A DNA stretch of 64,000 bases from Tenacibaculum dicentrarchi (GTDB taxonomy: Bacteria; Bacteroidota; Bacteroidia; Flavobacteriales; Flavobacteriaceae): NCBI RefSeq assembly GCF_900239345.1, contig NZ_OESZ01000002.1:31897-95896 (forward strand), written 5' to 3'. The translations under genes and the position numbers were made by a program. Shown piece after piece: positions 46,144 to 55,472 of this stretch (the stretch's first letter is position 1; every line of letters starts with the position of its first letter). The notes beneath the pieces are model-generated. The model was not told where the DNA came from. It worked only from the letters and a program-made list of their open reading frames with translations, and did no database searches.

Positions 46144-46896
46144 TTATTTTAAATATTTAACTACCCCATTAATTGAATAGTATATAAAGTAATACACCGA
46201 TTTAATAAAACTAACTTCACCACATTCTCTTAAAACTTTATAATGATATGAAGCTGCTTTAAATTTATTGCTCGATATAGAATTTGATCTTACTCTATAA
46301 TAGGCTAAAACTTCATCATAAATACCCTCAGTGTGTTTTATATCTTTAAAAATAGTAAGCCATAAGCCGTAATCCTGTCTTTTTCTAATAGTAGGCATAT
46401 ATCTTTTACCTAGCCTATCAGTATCATAAATAGCTGTTAAACATCCTATTGTACATCTTTTTAATAAACTATTAAAGGTTGTTTTTTGAGGTGGAAAAAT
46501 TTCTGTCCCTTTAACACCTTTTTCATCCATTTTTTGATATGCACAGTAGGTAAAAGATAAATCTTTTTTAAGCATAAAGCTTAGTTGTTTTTCTAGTTTA
46601 TCACTTTTCCATACATCATCACTATCACAAAAAGCAATAAATCTACCTGTAGCATTTTTAATAGAATTATTTCTAGCTATTCCTGCTCCACCATTTTCTT
46701 CAAGCTGAAAAAGTTTTATTCTATCTGTTTTTTTTTGATACTCTTTTACAATATCGATTGTTTTATCAGTAGAACCATCATCTGTTATTAATAATTCCCA
46801 GTTGGTATAGCTTTGATTTAGTATTCCTTCAATGGTTTCTGAAATAAATTTTTCAGAGTTGTAAGAAGGCGTTATTATGGAAACTTTCTTTATCAT
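46144..46896 (-). CDS. Glycosyltransferase family 2
   Basis: This 250-aa GT-A enzyme has the N-terminal KVSIITPSYNSEKFI, the nucleotide-binding ITDDGSTDKT, and the metal-binding CDSDDVW, and resembles WaaE/WcaA-like family 2 transferases. The C-terminus has a short amphipathic or hydrophobic stretch near residues 230-245 that may touch the membrane. It should add one sugar of the repeat unit on the cytoplasmic side. Donor and linkage cannot be read from the sequence. Confidence 0.92.
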   Translation of the reverse strand: MIKKVSIITPSYNSEKFISETIEGILNQSYTNWELLITDDGSTDKTIDIVKEYQKKTDRIKLFQLEENGGAGIARNNSIKNATGRFIAFCDSDDVWKSDKLEKQLSFMLKKDLSFTYCAYQKMDEKGVKGTEIFPPQKTTFNSLLKRCTIGCLTAIYDTDRLGKRYMPTIRKRQDYGLWLTIFKDIKHTEGIYDEVLAYYRVRSNSISSNKFKAASYHYKVLRECGEVSFIKSVYYFIYYSINGVVKYLK

Positions 46897-46951
46897 TAAT
46901 AAGTTTTAAATAATAATTTATTCTACTTTTACATGTAAATCTAAGTAAAAA

Positions 46952-47797
46952 TTATAACTTCCTAAATAATCTATAATACAAAAATTTAAAAACTTTAAAA
47001 GGTAGTAATCGTACAGGAATTTTAATTATAATTATTTTTAGAAATTCAAAAAAATTATAGAAACCTATTCTATAAAATTTTCTCATTAACTTAAATTCAT
47101 TTTTAGCATATTGATATCCATGTCTCCTTTTTAAAACATCATCAATATTTTCTCCTAATCTAAAAAATAAAATATTATCTTTTACATTACCAAATTTAAA
47201 TCCTTTTAGATAAGCTCGAACAAAAAAATCATAATCTTCAGGGAAAGATTTACCATCATATCCATTTATATCATCAAAAACCTTTTTCTTATAAATTATT
47301 GTTGGATTAGAAACAGGCATTCTATACTTCAACATTGAAACAATATCTTCATGTTTTTTAGGAACTTTCCTCTCAGATACAATATTTTTTTTATTCCCTA
47401 CAAATTCAAGTAACTGCCCCCCTACAATATCTAAATCACTATCAATAAGATGTTTAAACTGTTTTTCAAATCTATCTGGAAAAGCTATATCATCAGCATC
47501 CATTCGTGCGATAAACTCATTTTCACAATATTTACCACCTACGTTAGCCGCAAATCCTTGTTTCATATTTTTCTCTAAAGAAACAATTTTAAACACATCT
47601 TTATATTCCTTTAAATACCTATCAATTGCTTTATCTAGTTCTAAGGTTAATGGTCCATCTTTAACTATTACAATTTGCTTCGGTTTTAATGTTTGATTTA
47701 CTAAAATACTATCTATCGCTTCTTTAAAAAAAATAGGATTTTCTTTATAATATATAGTTATTAAAACTGAAAAATTTATTTCAAATTCATTATTCAT
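46952..47797 (-). CDS. Glycosyltransferase family 2
   Basis: This 281-aa family 2 transferase has FSVLITIYYKENPIFFKEAIDSIL at the N-terminus, IVKDGPLT, the metal-binding RMDADDIAFPDRF, and FPEDYDFFVRAYLKG with the catalytic acid region. The C-terminal 30 residues contain a hydrophobic segment followed by basic residues. The start codon at 47797 lies within a heptanucleotide repeat (47785-47811), so alternative upstream ATG codons exist in other frames. The donor sugar is unknown. Confidence 0.92.
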   Translation of the reverse strand: MNNEFEINFSVLITIYYKENPIFFKEAIDSILVNQTLKPKQIVIVKDGPLTLELDKAIDRYLKEYKDVFKIVSLEKNMKQGFAANVGGKYCENEFIARMDADDIAFPDRFEKQFKHLIDSDLDIVGGQLLEFVGNKKNIVSERKVPKKHEDIVSMLKYRMPVSNPTIIYKKKVFDDINGYDGKSFPEDYDFFVRAYLKGFKFGNVKDNILFFRLGENIDDVLKRRHGYQYAKNEFKLMRKFYRIGFYNFFEFLKIIIIKIPVRLLPFKVFKFLYYRLFRKL

Positions 47798-47811
47798 TAT
47801 TCATTATTCAT
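47785..47811 (-). repeat. Heptanucleotide repeat over a glycosyltransferase start codon
   Basis: The forward strand reads ATTCAT followed by three TATTCAT units (47791-47811). On the reverse strand this is a series of ATGAATA units, each offering an ATG in a different frame. The annotated start uses the ATG at 47797. Confidence 0.8.
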
Positions 47812-47816
47812 TTAAA

Positions 47817-48614
47817 TTAAGTTATATATCTAAATCCTGTCAAGAATAAATTAAAAAATTCTATTCTTGATTTAATTTCTTTTCTATATCTGTAAAGGAA
47901 ATAAAAAAATAAAAAAACACCAAAAACACCAAAAACTCTTTTAGAATAAGCCCCTAAAAAATTCATAAACTTATGATTAAACACATTAAGCGTCCCTGAA
48001 CTTTCGTATTTGTGGTTTACCATATACATTGGAAAATAAACTATCTTTAACTTTTTTTTTATAGCATCTCTAATAAAAATAGATTCCTCTCCTCCTATTG
48101 AAAAATTAGGAGAACCTAACCCAAAACGGGTGTCAAATAATAAATTATTATCTATTATTTTAGACCTTTTAAAAGCAATTTCTACACTACAAATATTTTT
48201 AAAATTAAAGATATTTATAGGTTCTATTACTTCCTTATATTTTTTAAATTCAGGTTCATTTAAATTTGTTTTAATTTTCCCTGATAAAATATCTAATGTA
48301 GCATCTTTTATAAACTTATCTTTTAACTCATCAATATAAGAGTCTTTATAACGTACATCATCATCTGCAATTACACAAATATCTGATTTTGCGCTTTTAA
48401 GACAATTATTACGATTCAAAGACAATCCTCCTTTTTCACAAAAAACTAATTTTACATCTTCTCTCTCTTTTAAAATACTAGGAATATCATAAGAAGTGTC
48501 GTTTAATTTTTGAATTGAAACAATATAGAAAACATCCTCTCTTTGATTTAATAAAATCATTGGAATATTTTTCACATTTGAACTGATTGTAGATATTAAT
48601 ATATCAACTGTCAT
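47817..48614 (-). CDS. Glycosyltransferase family 2-like protein
   Basis: This 265-aa protein starts MTVDILISTI and shows GLSLNRNNCLKSAKSDICVIADDDVRY, the family 2 DxD-type motif (ADDD), and SIGGEESIFIRDAIKK, where acidic residues often act as base. The C-terminus ends in a hydrophobic stretch (VFGVFLFFYFLYRYRK) that should anchor it to the membrane. It is more divergent than its two neighbours downstream, so the specific family is less certain. It is 8 bp downstream of the wzy-like gene. Confidence 0.85.
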   Translation of the reverse strand: MTVDILISTISSNVKNIPMILLNQREDVFYIVSIQKLNDTSYDIPSILKEREDVKLVFCEKGGLSLNRNNCLKSAKSDICVIADDDVRYKDSYIDELKDKFIKDATLDILSGKIKTNLNEPEFKKYKEVIEPINIFNFKNICSVEIAFKRSKIIDNNLLFDTRFGLGSPNFSIGGEESIFIRDAIKKKLKIVYFPMYMVNHKYESSGTLNVFNHKFMNFLGAYSKRVFGVFGVFLFFYFLYRYRKEIKSRIEFFNLFLTGFRYIT

Positions 48615-48622
48615 TAGTTTAT

Positions 48623-49891
48623 TTATTTTTTATTTTTTATTTTTTCAAATTCTATTTCAGATACAATATAAAAAACCCAAAAATACATCATATAAGGTAA
48701 GTTTCTATTATAATCATTAGACATATTAAAAAAACAAAATACAACTAAAAATAATAATAAGAATAAACCTAGTCCTTTATTTTTACTTTTTAACTTAATT
48801 GATAAATAAAAAAAACGTATTGTTAATAATAAATACATCAATAATCCTATTATACCATAATTAATAAAGGTCGATATGAATCCGTTTTCAATCATAACCC
48901 CATTATAATTTTTAACATACTCTGCTTTTGGTGTAGATGTACCTATACCTTTACCCCATATATATTCTATAAAATCCATCTTATCAAAAGCATTATTCCA
49001 GTTAATAACTCTTGCATTAGATGTATATTCTTTAGCTTCAAAAAGGTTTTGAAACCTTGATAATACTAAATCAATATTAACTCCTTCTAGTAAAAACCCT
49101 ATAATTGAAAGTAATATTAAAGATATTAAACTTACAAAAACTACCCTATTAAAAAACCCTTCTATAATGAGAAAAAGAGATAAAAAAGCTGTAAGAATAA
49201 AAACAATTAAAGATGTTCTACTTAAAGTCATAGAAACAATAAAAAAAGTTAATAATAAAATTACTGGATAAAATATTTTTATTAAAAGTTTACCTCGATT
49301 ATTTAATATATATAAATAAGCTACTATCCATATTGATAAAGTAGCTCCTAAATTAATTGGATTTCCTGCGGTAGACATTAATCGTTGGACTGAAAACCAA
49401 TTAATATGAGGAATATCATCTAAGCTTTTTCTGTATAAAAAAGTTAAAATATTTTGATCAAAAAACTCGAGAAAACCAACGACTAAAGTAATTATACCTT
49501 GATAAAAAAGAATTTTTATTAATATATCAAAATTTCTTGTTTCAGAGTAATTACTATTAAAAATAAGAAGGGCTAAAAAAGGAAATATAAACTCAAATTT
49601 AAATCCATCCATTTTTAAAAATAAACTACCAGAGCCTATTAAATGACAAAAAACATAAAAAACATAAATTCCTAGTAAAATAGAATTTCTTCTTATATCT
49701 ATTTTATTATTTATATAAATTTTAAACAAAAATAAAAAGATAGATAAAAAAACTAAAAGATACTTTATAGATGTTAAAACAGATAAAGGTATTTTCAAAA
49801 AAAAGTTGATTTGTGCTGTAACTATTTGCCAAAAAGGAAATAATATAAAGATTAAAATCAATAAATTAAAATTAATCTTATCTATTTTCAT
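48623..49891 (-). CDS. Wzy-like O-antigen/capsule polymerase
   Basis: This 422-aa protein has about 10-11 membrane helices and no soluble domain. The large central loop contains RLMSTAGNPINLGATLSIW and the segment SMTLSRTSL, which resembles the O-antigen ligase/polymerase (Wzy_C) family. The GKGIGTSTPKAEY motif in the second periplasmic loop also fits. It should join repeat units at the periplasmic face. The start overlaps the preceding GT4 gene by 14 bp. The C-terminus is encoded by a heptanucleotide repeat. Confidence 0.85.
   Translation of the reverse strand: MKIDKINFNLLILIFILFPFWQIVTAQINFFLKIPLSVLTSIKYLLVFLSIFLFLFKIYINNKIDIRRNSILLGIYVFYVFCHLIGSGSLFLKMDGFKFEFIFPFLALLIFNSNYSETRNFDILIKILFYQGIITLVVGFLEFFDQNILTFLYRKSLDDIPHINWFSVQRLMSTAGNPINLGATLSIWIVAYLYILNNRGKLLIKIFYPVILLLTFFIVSMTLSRTSLIVFILTAFLSLFLIIEGFFNRVVFVSLISLILLSIIGFLLEGVNIDLVLSRFQNLFEAKEYTSNARVINWNNAFDKMDFIEYIWGKGIGTSTPKAEYVKNYNGVMIENGFISTFINYGIIGLLMYLLLTIRFFYLSIKLKSKNKGLGLFLLLFLVVFCFFNMSNDYNRNLPYMMYFWVFYIVSEIEFEKIKNKK
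48625..48645 (-). repeat. Heptanucleotide repeat at the 3' end of the wzy-like gene
   Basis: Three ATTTTTT units on the forward strand encode the terminal Lys/Asn-rich tail of the polymerase and its stop codon. Gain or loss of one unit would shift the frame of the last residues and move the stop closer to, or into, the next gene. Confidence 0.7.
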
Positions 49892-50936
49892 AAATTAACT
49901 TATATTGGTTTGCTATTAAGTTGATATCATATTTTTGTTTCATTACTAAAAATGGCTTTTTTTTCAATAAAATTTGATCTATTAAATTAATAGGTACTTT
50001 ATCAAAAGTATCATTTAAAATAAACCCTGCTTCTTTATGATTAAAAATTTCTGAAATTACACCATCTAATTCACTTGTTATAGGAACACAGTTATTAGAC
50101 ATAGCCTCTAAAACTACATTAGGTAACCCTTCTTTTGAAGAAAAAAACAATAAACATTTTGATTTATTTAAAATATTCTGTGTTTCTTTTTTAGAAATAA
50201 GTCCTGTAAAACTTATTCTATCCTCCATTTTATTTTCCTTTATTAAATCAAAACATTTCTTAACATAGTTTTCATCAAATTCGGGATTATTTTTTACATT
50301 TTTATAAGGTCCTACTATAGTAAAAAAAGCATTATTTATTTTTGAATAATTTTGAATAAAGTATAATATACTTTCATATGTACGCTTACGCTCACAAACT
50401 AAACCTACGTAGCAGAAGTTTTGTTTCTTTTGTTCTATAGACATTAAGTTATTTTGAAGTAAAACTCCATTTGGTATTAACCTAATTTTAGTTTTATCTA
50501 TATAATTTGAATTAATTTCCTTAAGTTTTTTTGATAAAACGATATTAAAATCAATATGCTTCAATAAAAACTTATTAATCCGCCATCTTTTACTTTCTTT
50601 TAATGACTTAAAATCATCGCTACCTAATAATGTTGTTTTTAGAATTAATTTTCTTTTTGTAAAAATACCTAAAAATAAACCAATCGTAAAAAACCCATGA
50701 AAATGATATATATTAATTTTTTTTGTAATAGTTTTATACAAGATAATTATAGCTTTTATTAAACTATTTGACGGTAAATCAACAACCTCTATTAAATCAT
50801 CTACTTTAGATACTTTGTATTTACCATTATTATGATTAAATATTAAAATTTTTTGATTTATCGTTTTTGCTAAAAGTAAAGCTTGCTGAGCAGCTCCACT
50901 ATAACTATCTAATTTATATACAAAATATGCTATCAT
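49878..50936 (-). CDS. Glycosyltransferase family 4 (GT-B)
   Basis: This 352-aa GT-B enzyme has the C-terminal nucleotide-sugar site: FCYVGLVCERKRTYESI, RISFTGLIS, and the EX7E motif in PNVVLEAMSNNCVPITSELDGV. It has no signal or membrane helix, so it works on the cytoplasmic face. Sugar and linkage are unknown. It overlaps the wzy-like gene and follows the ATP-grasp gene by 6 bp, showing tight operon structure. Confidence 0.92.
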   Translation of the reverse strand: MIAYFVYKLDSYSGAAQQALLLAKTINQKILIFNHNNGKYKVSKVDDLIEVVDLPSNSLIKAIIILYKTITKKINIYHFHGFFTIGLFLGIFTKRKLILKTTLLGSDDFKSLKESKRWRINKFLLKHIDFNIVLSKKLKEINSNYIDKTKIRLIPNGVLLQNNLMSIEQKKQNFCYVGLVCERKRTYESILYFIQNYSKINNAFFTIVGPYKNVKNNPEFDENYVKKCFDLIKENKMEDRISFTGLISKKETQNILNKSKCLLFFSSKEGLPNVVLEAMSNNCVPITSELDGVISEIFNHKEAGFILNDTFDKVPINLIDQILLKKKPFLVMKQKYDINLIANQYKLIYENR

Positions 50937-50942
50937 CTATAT

Positions 50943-51935
50943 TTATTCAATATCTTTTATTATTTTAACAAAATGTTCAACTCTTAACAAATTACTTCCA
51001 AGTTTATTAAAGATTCCTTCTTCAAAAACAAAATCATTATTAATGAATTTATATCTTCCTTTTTTTCCATCAACTAACATCTGATACTCTAAATATGACC
51101 CAAAAATAGATTGCAATTCATTAACCATAAACTCGTCTTTTTTCGTTTCAAAAACATCAATAGCCATAGAATAAAAATTACCTTTTTCACAAATATTTTT
51201 AACTAATTTTAAAAGGTGTATTGGAGGTTTTACCCAACCAACTTTTCCTGTACCACTAGCAAACTCTCCATCTAATAATTTCTGATGTCCAAAGTAAGAG
51301 TTTCCAATTTTTATAATTCTCCATTCCCACTTTATTTCATGGAATTTTTGGATTAAAACAACGTGTTTTTGCACATCTCCATAGAGAGGTATCGTAATAT
51401 TAAATTTTTTCTTTTTCTTAGGATTACCCAGTGTTAATAAAGGATTAAACCTGCCGAAAATATTTTTAATTATTTTATAAGCCTTCTTTTTATTTTTGAC
51501 AATTTCAACACCTGTCGAACCAGCACCTGTATTTGATTTAAAGACAACAGGTAATTCAGTATTATCAATATAATTTAAAGCTTCTTCTTTATTTAAAAAA
51601 ACTTTTGTTTCTGGGTGGCAAATATCATTTATTTGTAACCAACTAGCCATATTTCTTTTATTTTCATATAGCTTTAATTCATTATAACTAGGATATATTT
51701 TTTTATTTAAAGTATTATTTAAAAAAAACAATCGCTCCATATACACATCATTGTGTTCTTGAAAATCATGAGATGGGCGAACTAAATATCCATCACAGTC
51801 TAAATTTTCTTTAATATTATTTAGCCAATTTGATGATAGAAAATCGATTATAACATAATCAATTCCTAATTCAATACAACTCTTCTCGTATAACTCGTGA
51901 TGTTTATAAAAATCTGTTAAAATACCTAATTTCAT
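50943..51935 (-). CDS. ATP-grasp family enzyme
   Basis: This 330-aa protein shows a RimK/YheCD-like ATP-grasp fold: an N-terminal pre-ATP domain, VVFKSNTGAGSTGVEIVKN (the phosphate-binding loop), VVLIQKFHEIKWEWRIIKIG (ATP-contacting) and DVFETKKDEFMVNELQSIFGSY, where Glu and Asn bind magnesium. Such enzymes make an amide bond between a carboxylate and an amine. The substrate is not known. The gene lies 2 bp after the opine-dehydrogenase-like gene, so they probably work in sequence: it could attach the opine to a sugar uronic acid or the like. This is inference. Confidence 0.82.
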   Translation of the reverse strand: MKLGILTDFYKHHELYEKSCIELGIDYVIIDFLSSNWLNNIKENLDCDGYLVRPSHDFQEHNDVYMERLFFLNNTLNKKIYPSYNELKLYENKRNMASWLQINDICHPETKVFLNKEEALNYIDNTELPVVFKSNTGAGSTGVEIVKNKKKAYKIIKNIFGRFNPLLTLGNPKKKKKFNITIPLYGDVQKHVVLIQKFHEIKWEWRIIKIGNSYFGHQKLLDGEFASGTGKVGWVKPPIHLLKLVKNICEKGNFYSMAIDVFETKKDEFMVNELQSIFGSYLEYQMLVDGKKGRYKFINNDFVFEEGIFNKLGSNLLRVEHFVKIIKDIE

Positions 51936-51937
51936 AA

Positions 51938-53122
51938 TTAATTTATAGCGTTTTCCAATTTATTGATACCATAATAAGTTGGAACTCCTAATTTTTTATT
52001 TTCATAATTAATTTTTCCGTCCTCTGTTAAAAACTTTTCATCTAGCACTACCTCTGCCCATCTTAAAATTTTGTCAATCATTTCAACTTTAATATTAAGT
52101 TCTTCTGAAAACCATTTAGCTATAATAATACCATTGTATATATCATCAAAGAAAAATCTATGATTTTTATTTAAACTATAAGTTTCATTTACCTCTTTTT
52201 GTACAGGTGTTTTTATTGCTCCAAGAGTCTTTGAATTAACGAAAGAAGATATGACATTCGTATTTTCTGAACCATAAGAAAGCCTTTCAAGTGATAGATA
52301 ATCTAACATATAGTCAAAATTTTTATCTCTAAATATTTTTTTTATTCTCTCTCTTATAAGAGTATAATCACTATCTAATCCTTCTAATAAGTCTGCTGAT
52401 ATTTTATTATAATCCTTATAAAAATAAGGTACATCTTTTTCTGAGTCCCATACGCCTCCATCAGTTAAAAATAATCCATACATTCTAGACGGATGTATAA
52501 TTTGATTATCTACAGAAAGTGTTAAGGATATAAAATTTTCCGACTCTACAAATTTACCTTTACCAAAAAAATTATAACACAAATCATTTAAAAAATCCTT
52601 TCTTTTGGCAAACTCTGTACTATCATTAAATGCTATACAATTTAATTCTTTAGAACCATAAGTAATACCCTTTGCCCCATACAACTTAGTTCTTGATATC
52701 CAAGGTATTAACCCAAGTGCAAAATAATTTAAATTAGGTAAATTAAAATTATTTTTTATTGATTCAACCATCCAATTAAAACCTCCTTGCCCATATATAG
52801 TACCTAAAAGAGCTTTATTTTTTTTAATATGTGGAGCTATTCTATTTAAAGCATTATAATATTGATAAACGGGCATACATAATATTATAATATCAGCATT
52901 AGTTATTACATCTTCAGGTTTATCTGAAATAGTATCTATATCTCCGTGATAAACATTTAATACATCACCTTCATTATTCTGTAATTCTGTTTCAATATTA
53001 TGATTCCATTTTTCAGGCTGTCTAGTTAATAAATTTATCGTGCGGGAAGGACTTGTTAAAAAGGGTATTAATACATGAGCACTACTTCCTCCTCCAACTA
53101 TTGTTATTATTTCTTTTTTCAT
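51938..53122 (-). CDS. Octopine/nopaline dehydrogenase-like enzyme
   Basis: This 394-aa protein has an N-terminal Rossmann domain (IITIVGGGSSAHVLIPFL) with IILCMPVYQYY, and a helical C-terminal domain containing SVDNQIIHPSRMYG. The histidine in this region matches the catalytic area of opine dehydrogenases. These join an amino acid and a 2-oxo acid by reductive amination, using NAD(P)H, to give an N-(1-carboxyalkyl)amino acid. It begins in the last bases of wzx (4-bp overlap) and is followed by an ATP-grasp enzyme. Placement inside a glycan locus suggests an opine-type decoration. Confidence 0.85.
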   Translation of the reverse strand: MKKEIITIVGGGSSAHVLIPFLTSPSRTINLLTRQPEKWNHNIETELQNNEGDVLNVYHGDIDTISDKPEDVITNADIIILCMPVYQYYNALNRIAPHIKKNKALLGTIYGQGGFNWMVESIKNNFNLPNLNYFALGLIPWISRTKLYGAKGITYGSKELNCIAFNDSTEFAKRKDFLNDLCYNFFGKGKFVESENFISLTLSVDNQIIHPSRMYGLFLTDGGVWDSEKDVPYFYKDYNKISADLLEGLDSDYTLIRERIKKIFRDKNFDYMLDYLSLERLSYGSENTNVISSFVNSKTLGAIKTPVQKEVNETYSLNKNHRFFFDDIYNGIIIAKWFSEELNIKVEMIDKILRWAEVVLDEKFLTEDGKINYENKKLGVPTYYGINKLENAIN

Positions 53123-54348
53123 ATTTTCACACCTTTTTTATACGTTAAAACTGACATAATTAATCTTGTTATTACAACCGTAAATGCTGCTCCATAAGCT
53201 CCATAAATAGGTATTAGTATTAAAGCTAAAACAAAACCTATTAAAGAATATTGTATGGTAATATTTCTCATTATCTTATCTTTTTTCATTACTAGTAATC
53301 TATTAGCACCATAAGAAATTGTTATCGAAAGGAATAAAGGACTTAATCCTAATATATATAAGAAAATTAAACTTTCTTCTCCTGTTACCCCAAAAACTAA
53401 AGGAACAATTAATTTAGAAAAAATAAAAACACAAACAGAAAAAATAAGACCAACTGTTATTATTATTTTTGAAATAACATTAATTTTTGTTTGATCTTTA
53501 ATTAAATAAGGATAAGTAACATTTCTAATTACATAAATAAAACTATTAAGAACACCTACTAACTTCATAGCTAAGGCATAAAAACCTACAATTTCAAGAG
53601 GTGCAAAAATTCCTAAGAAAAAAACAGAAAAGTTATTATAAAGATTTGGCAAAAAATCTATTATAAAAATATTCCAACCATCAACTAAATATTTCTTTAA
53701 GGTTAAAAAACTTTGAAATTTAAATTTTATTTTAAAATATTTTTTTAAAATAAAAAAAGATAAAATACCCGATAAAATAGCTCCCGATGAATTAAAAATA
53801 GGGACTAATAAAATATCTTCTTTTTCGTTAATAAATACAAATATTGCTATTGTAAAAATAGTTTTAGAAATAACATTAAGGTAGGTTATATATTTCATTT
53901 TTTCCATTCCTTGAAAAAACCAAACAGGAAACAATACCTGACCTACAACAATTCCAAAAGTACATAAGTAAATACTTGTGTTTGAATTAAAAAGTTCAAA
54001 GAATAAAATAAGTATTAGTAATATTAAAAAACAAATTGTCATTAATATTATTTTTATTGAAATAACACTACTAAAAATTTCTGTAAGCTTATCTAAGTTA
54101 TCTCTATTTATTGAAATTTCTCTAGTTGCTGTTAAATTAAAACCATAATCTACAACAACATTAAAGTAAGTAATTGTAGCAATGGAAAATGATATAAGTC
54201 CAAAATATTCAGCACCTAAAATACTAATTAGATAAGGGTATGTTAATAATGGTAATACTAAATTAAAAATTTGTAAAACTGCTAAAAACGAAAAATTTTT
54301 AAATATAGAGGAATTAGATTTTATTATTTTGGTTATTTTCTTCATCAA
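53119..54348 (-). CDS. Wzx-type flippase
   Basis: This 409-aa protein of the MATE/MVF superfamily has about 12 membrane helices and starts with the typical NFSFLAVLQIFNLVLPLLTYPYLISILGAEYFGLISFSIA pattern of O-antigen flippases. It should carry lipid-linked repeat units to the periplasm. Along with the Wzy-like polymerase and Wzz it marks a Wzx/Wzy-dependent pathway. It overlaps the opine dehydrogenase gene by 4 bp. Confidence 0.93.
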   Translation of the reverse strand: MMKKITKIIKSNSSIFKNFSFLAVLQIFNLVLPLLTYPYLISILGAEYFGLISFSIATITYFNVVVDYGFNLTATREISINRDNLDKLTEIFSSVISIKIILMTICFLILLILILFFELFNSNTSIYLCTFGIVVGQVLFPVWFFQGMEKMKYITYLNVISKTIFTIAIFVFINEKEDILLVPIFNSSGAILSGILSFFILKKYFKIKFKFQSFLTLKKYLVDGWNIFIIDFLPNLYNNFSVFFLGIFAPLEIVGFYALAMKLVGVLNSFIYVIRNVTYPYLIKDQTKINVISKIIITVGLIFSVCVFIFSKLIVPLVFGVTGEESLIFLYILGLSPLFLSITISYGANRLLVMKKDKIMRNITIQYSLIGFVLALILIPIYGAYGAAFTVVITRLIMSVLTYKKGVKI

Positions 54349-54384
54349 ATTTATTGCTAATAAAACTTTTATTTTAAAGAAATA

Positions 54385-55446
54385 TTATTGTTTATCAGAG
54401 TTCAAATTATTTTTTACTTTAGCATAGAAATCTTTTATAAAAACATAGAAGATGATTATAAATAAATTTAAAAACAAACCTATAACTAAAATTAAACTAA
54501 GTCTTAATCCTGATTTTTTAGTCGGGATAGAAATAGGCTCTATTACAGAAATAAAAGGAGTTTCTTCTTTTAACTGAATTTTTTTTGTTTCAATTTTATT
54601 TTGTAACTCACTGCAAATATTAAATAATAAATTATATTTAGATTTTAAGTGTAATAACTTAATTTTAGCTCTTGAGCTTTTTAAATATTGATTTTTATCT
54701 TCAAAAGAGGCTAATTCAATTTCAGCTATTTTAAATTTTTTATTATTTTCCTCATATCTTTGCTCTATAAATTCTAACTCATTAGCTCTTTTTTGTGTTT
54801 TAAATATTCTTATTTCATCTTTTAAAATATTAACAGCATTAAACACCAATTCTGATGAAGGTAAAGCTTCAGCAAAAGAAGACTCTATTGAAACTATATT
54901 TTCTTTCGAGTTATACTCTAACCTTAATATTTGACTGATGCTTTTAAAAATATTTAACTCTGTTTTACTATAAATTTTTATTTTACCATCAACTAAGTTA
55001 TTATGTGATTCTTTCTTTTTTTCAGAGATAAATATATTTTTTATTCTAGAAATAAATGAAACAGGTAAACTTTTGTAATACTCCCTGTAAGAAATTCCCT
55101 TAAGTTTACCTTCAATTATAATTGAAATTTTACTTCTAGACATTTTGTCTAAAAAAGGTTTACTTGTAATTATTTTTGAATATATTAATGGTGATATTAG
55201 TTCACTTTTTCTACTTCCAATATTAATACCTGTTAAAGCAGCAACCCCACCTAAACTAGATAATAAAGAACTCTGTTGAGAAACTTGAGGTATAAATACT
55301 ATTTTCGATTGATAACTTTTTTTATGAATAAAGAAAGCATAAATAACAGTTAACAAAAAAAACAACGTAAATATTTTTATTATTATTTTTTTTTCCTTGT
55401 GAAATTTTAATACAAATACAGATATATCTAATCTATCTTCTTTCAT
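54385..55446 (-). CDS. Wzz-like chain length determinant
   Basis: This 353-aa protein has membrane helices at about residues 24-43 and 325-346, and a periplasmic part with predicted coiled coil (about 215-300), as in polysaccharide co-polymerases (Wzz/GNVR). No tyrosine kinase domain follows, so it is a kinase-less PCP. It begins 27 bp after the end of OPX copy A, within (TTTA)-rich sequence. It should set chain length together with the Wzy polymerase and the OPX exporter. Confidence 0.9.
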   Translation of the reverse strand: MKEDRLDISVFVLKFHKEKKIIIKIFTLFFLLTVIYAFFIHKKSYQSKIVFIPQVSQQSSLLSSLGGVAALTGINIGSRKSELISPLIYSKIITSKPFLDKMSRSKISIIIEGKLKGISYREYYKSLPVSFISRIKNIFISEKKKESHNNLVDGKIKIYSKTELNIFKSISQILRLEYNSKENIVSIESSFAEALPSSELVFNAVNILKDEIRIFKTQKRANELEFIEQRYEENNKKFKIAEIELASFEDKNQYLKSSRAKIKLLHLKSKYNLLFNICSELQNKIETKKIQLKEETPFISVIEPISIPTKKSGLRLSLILVIGLFLNLFIIIFYVFIKDFYAKVKNNLNSDKQ

Positions 55447-55472
55447 TTTTATTTGTTTATTTATTTATATAT

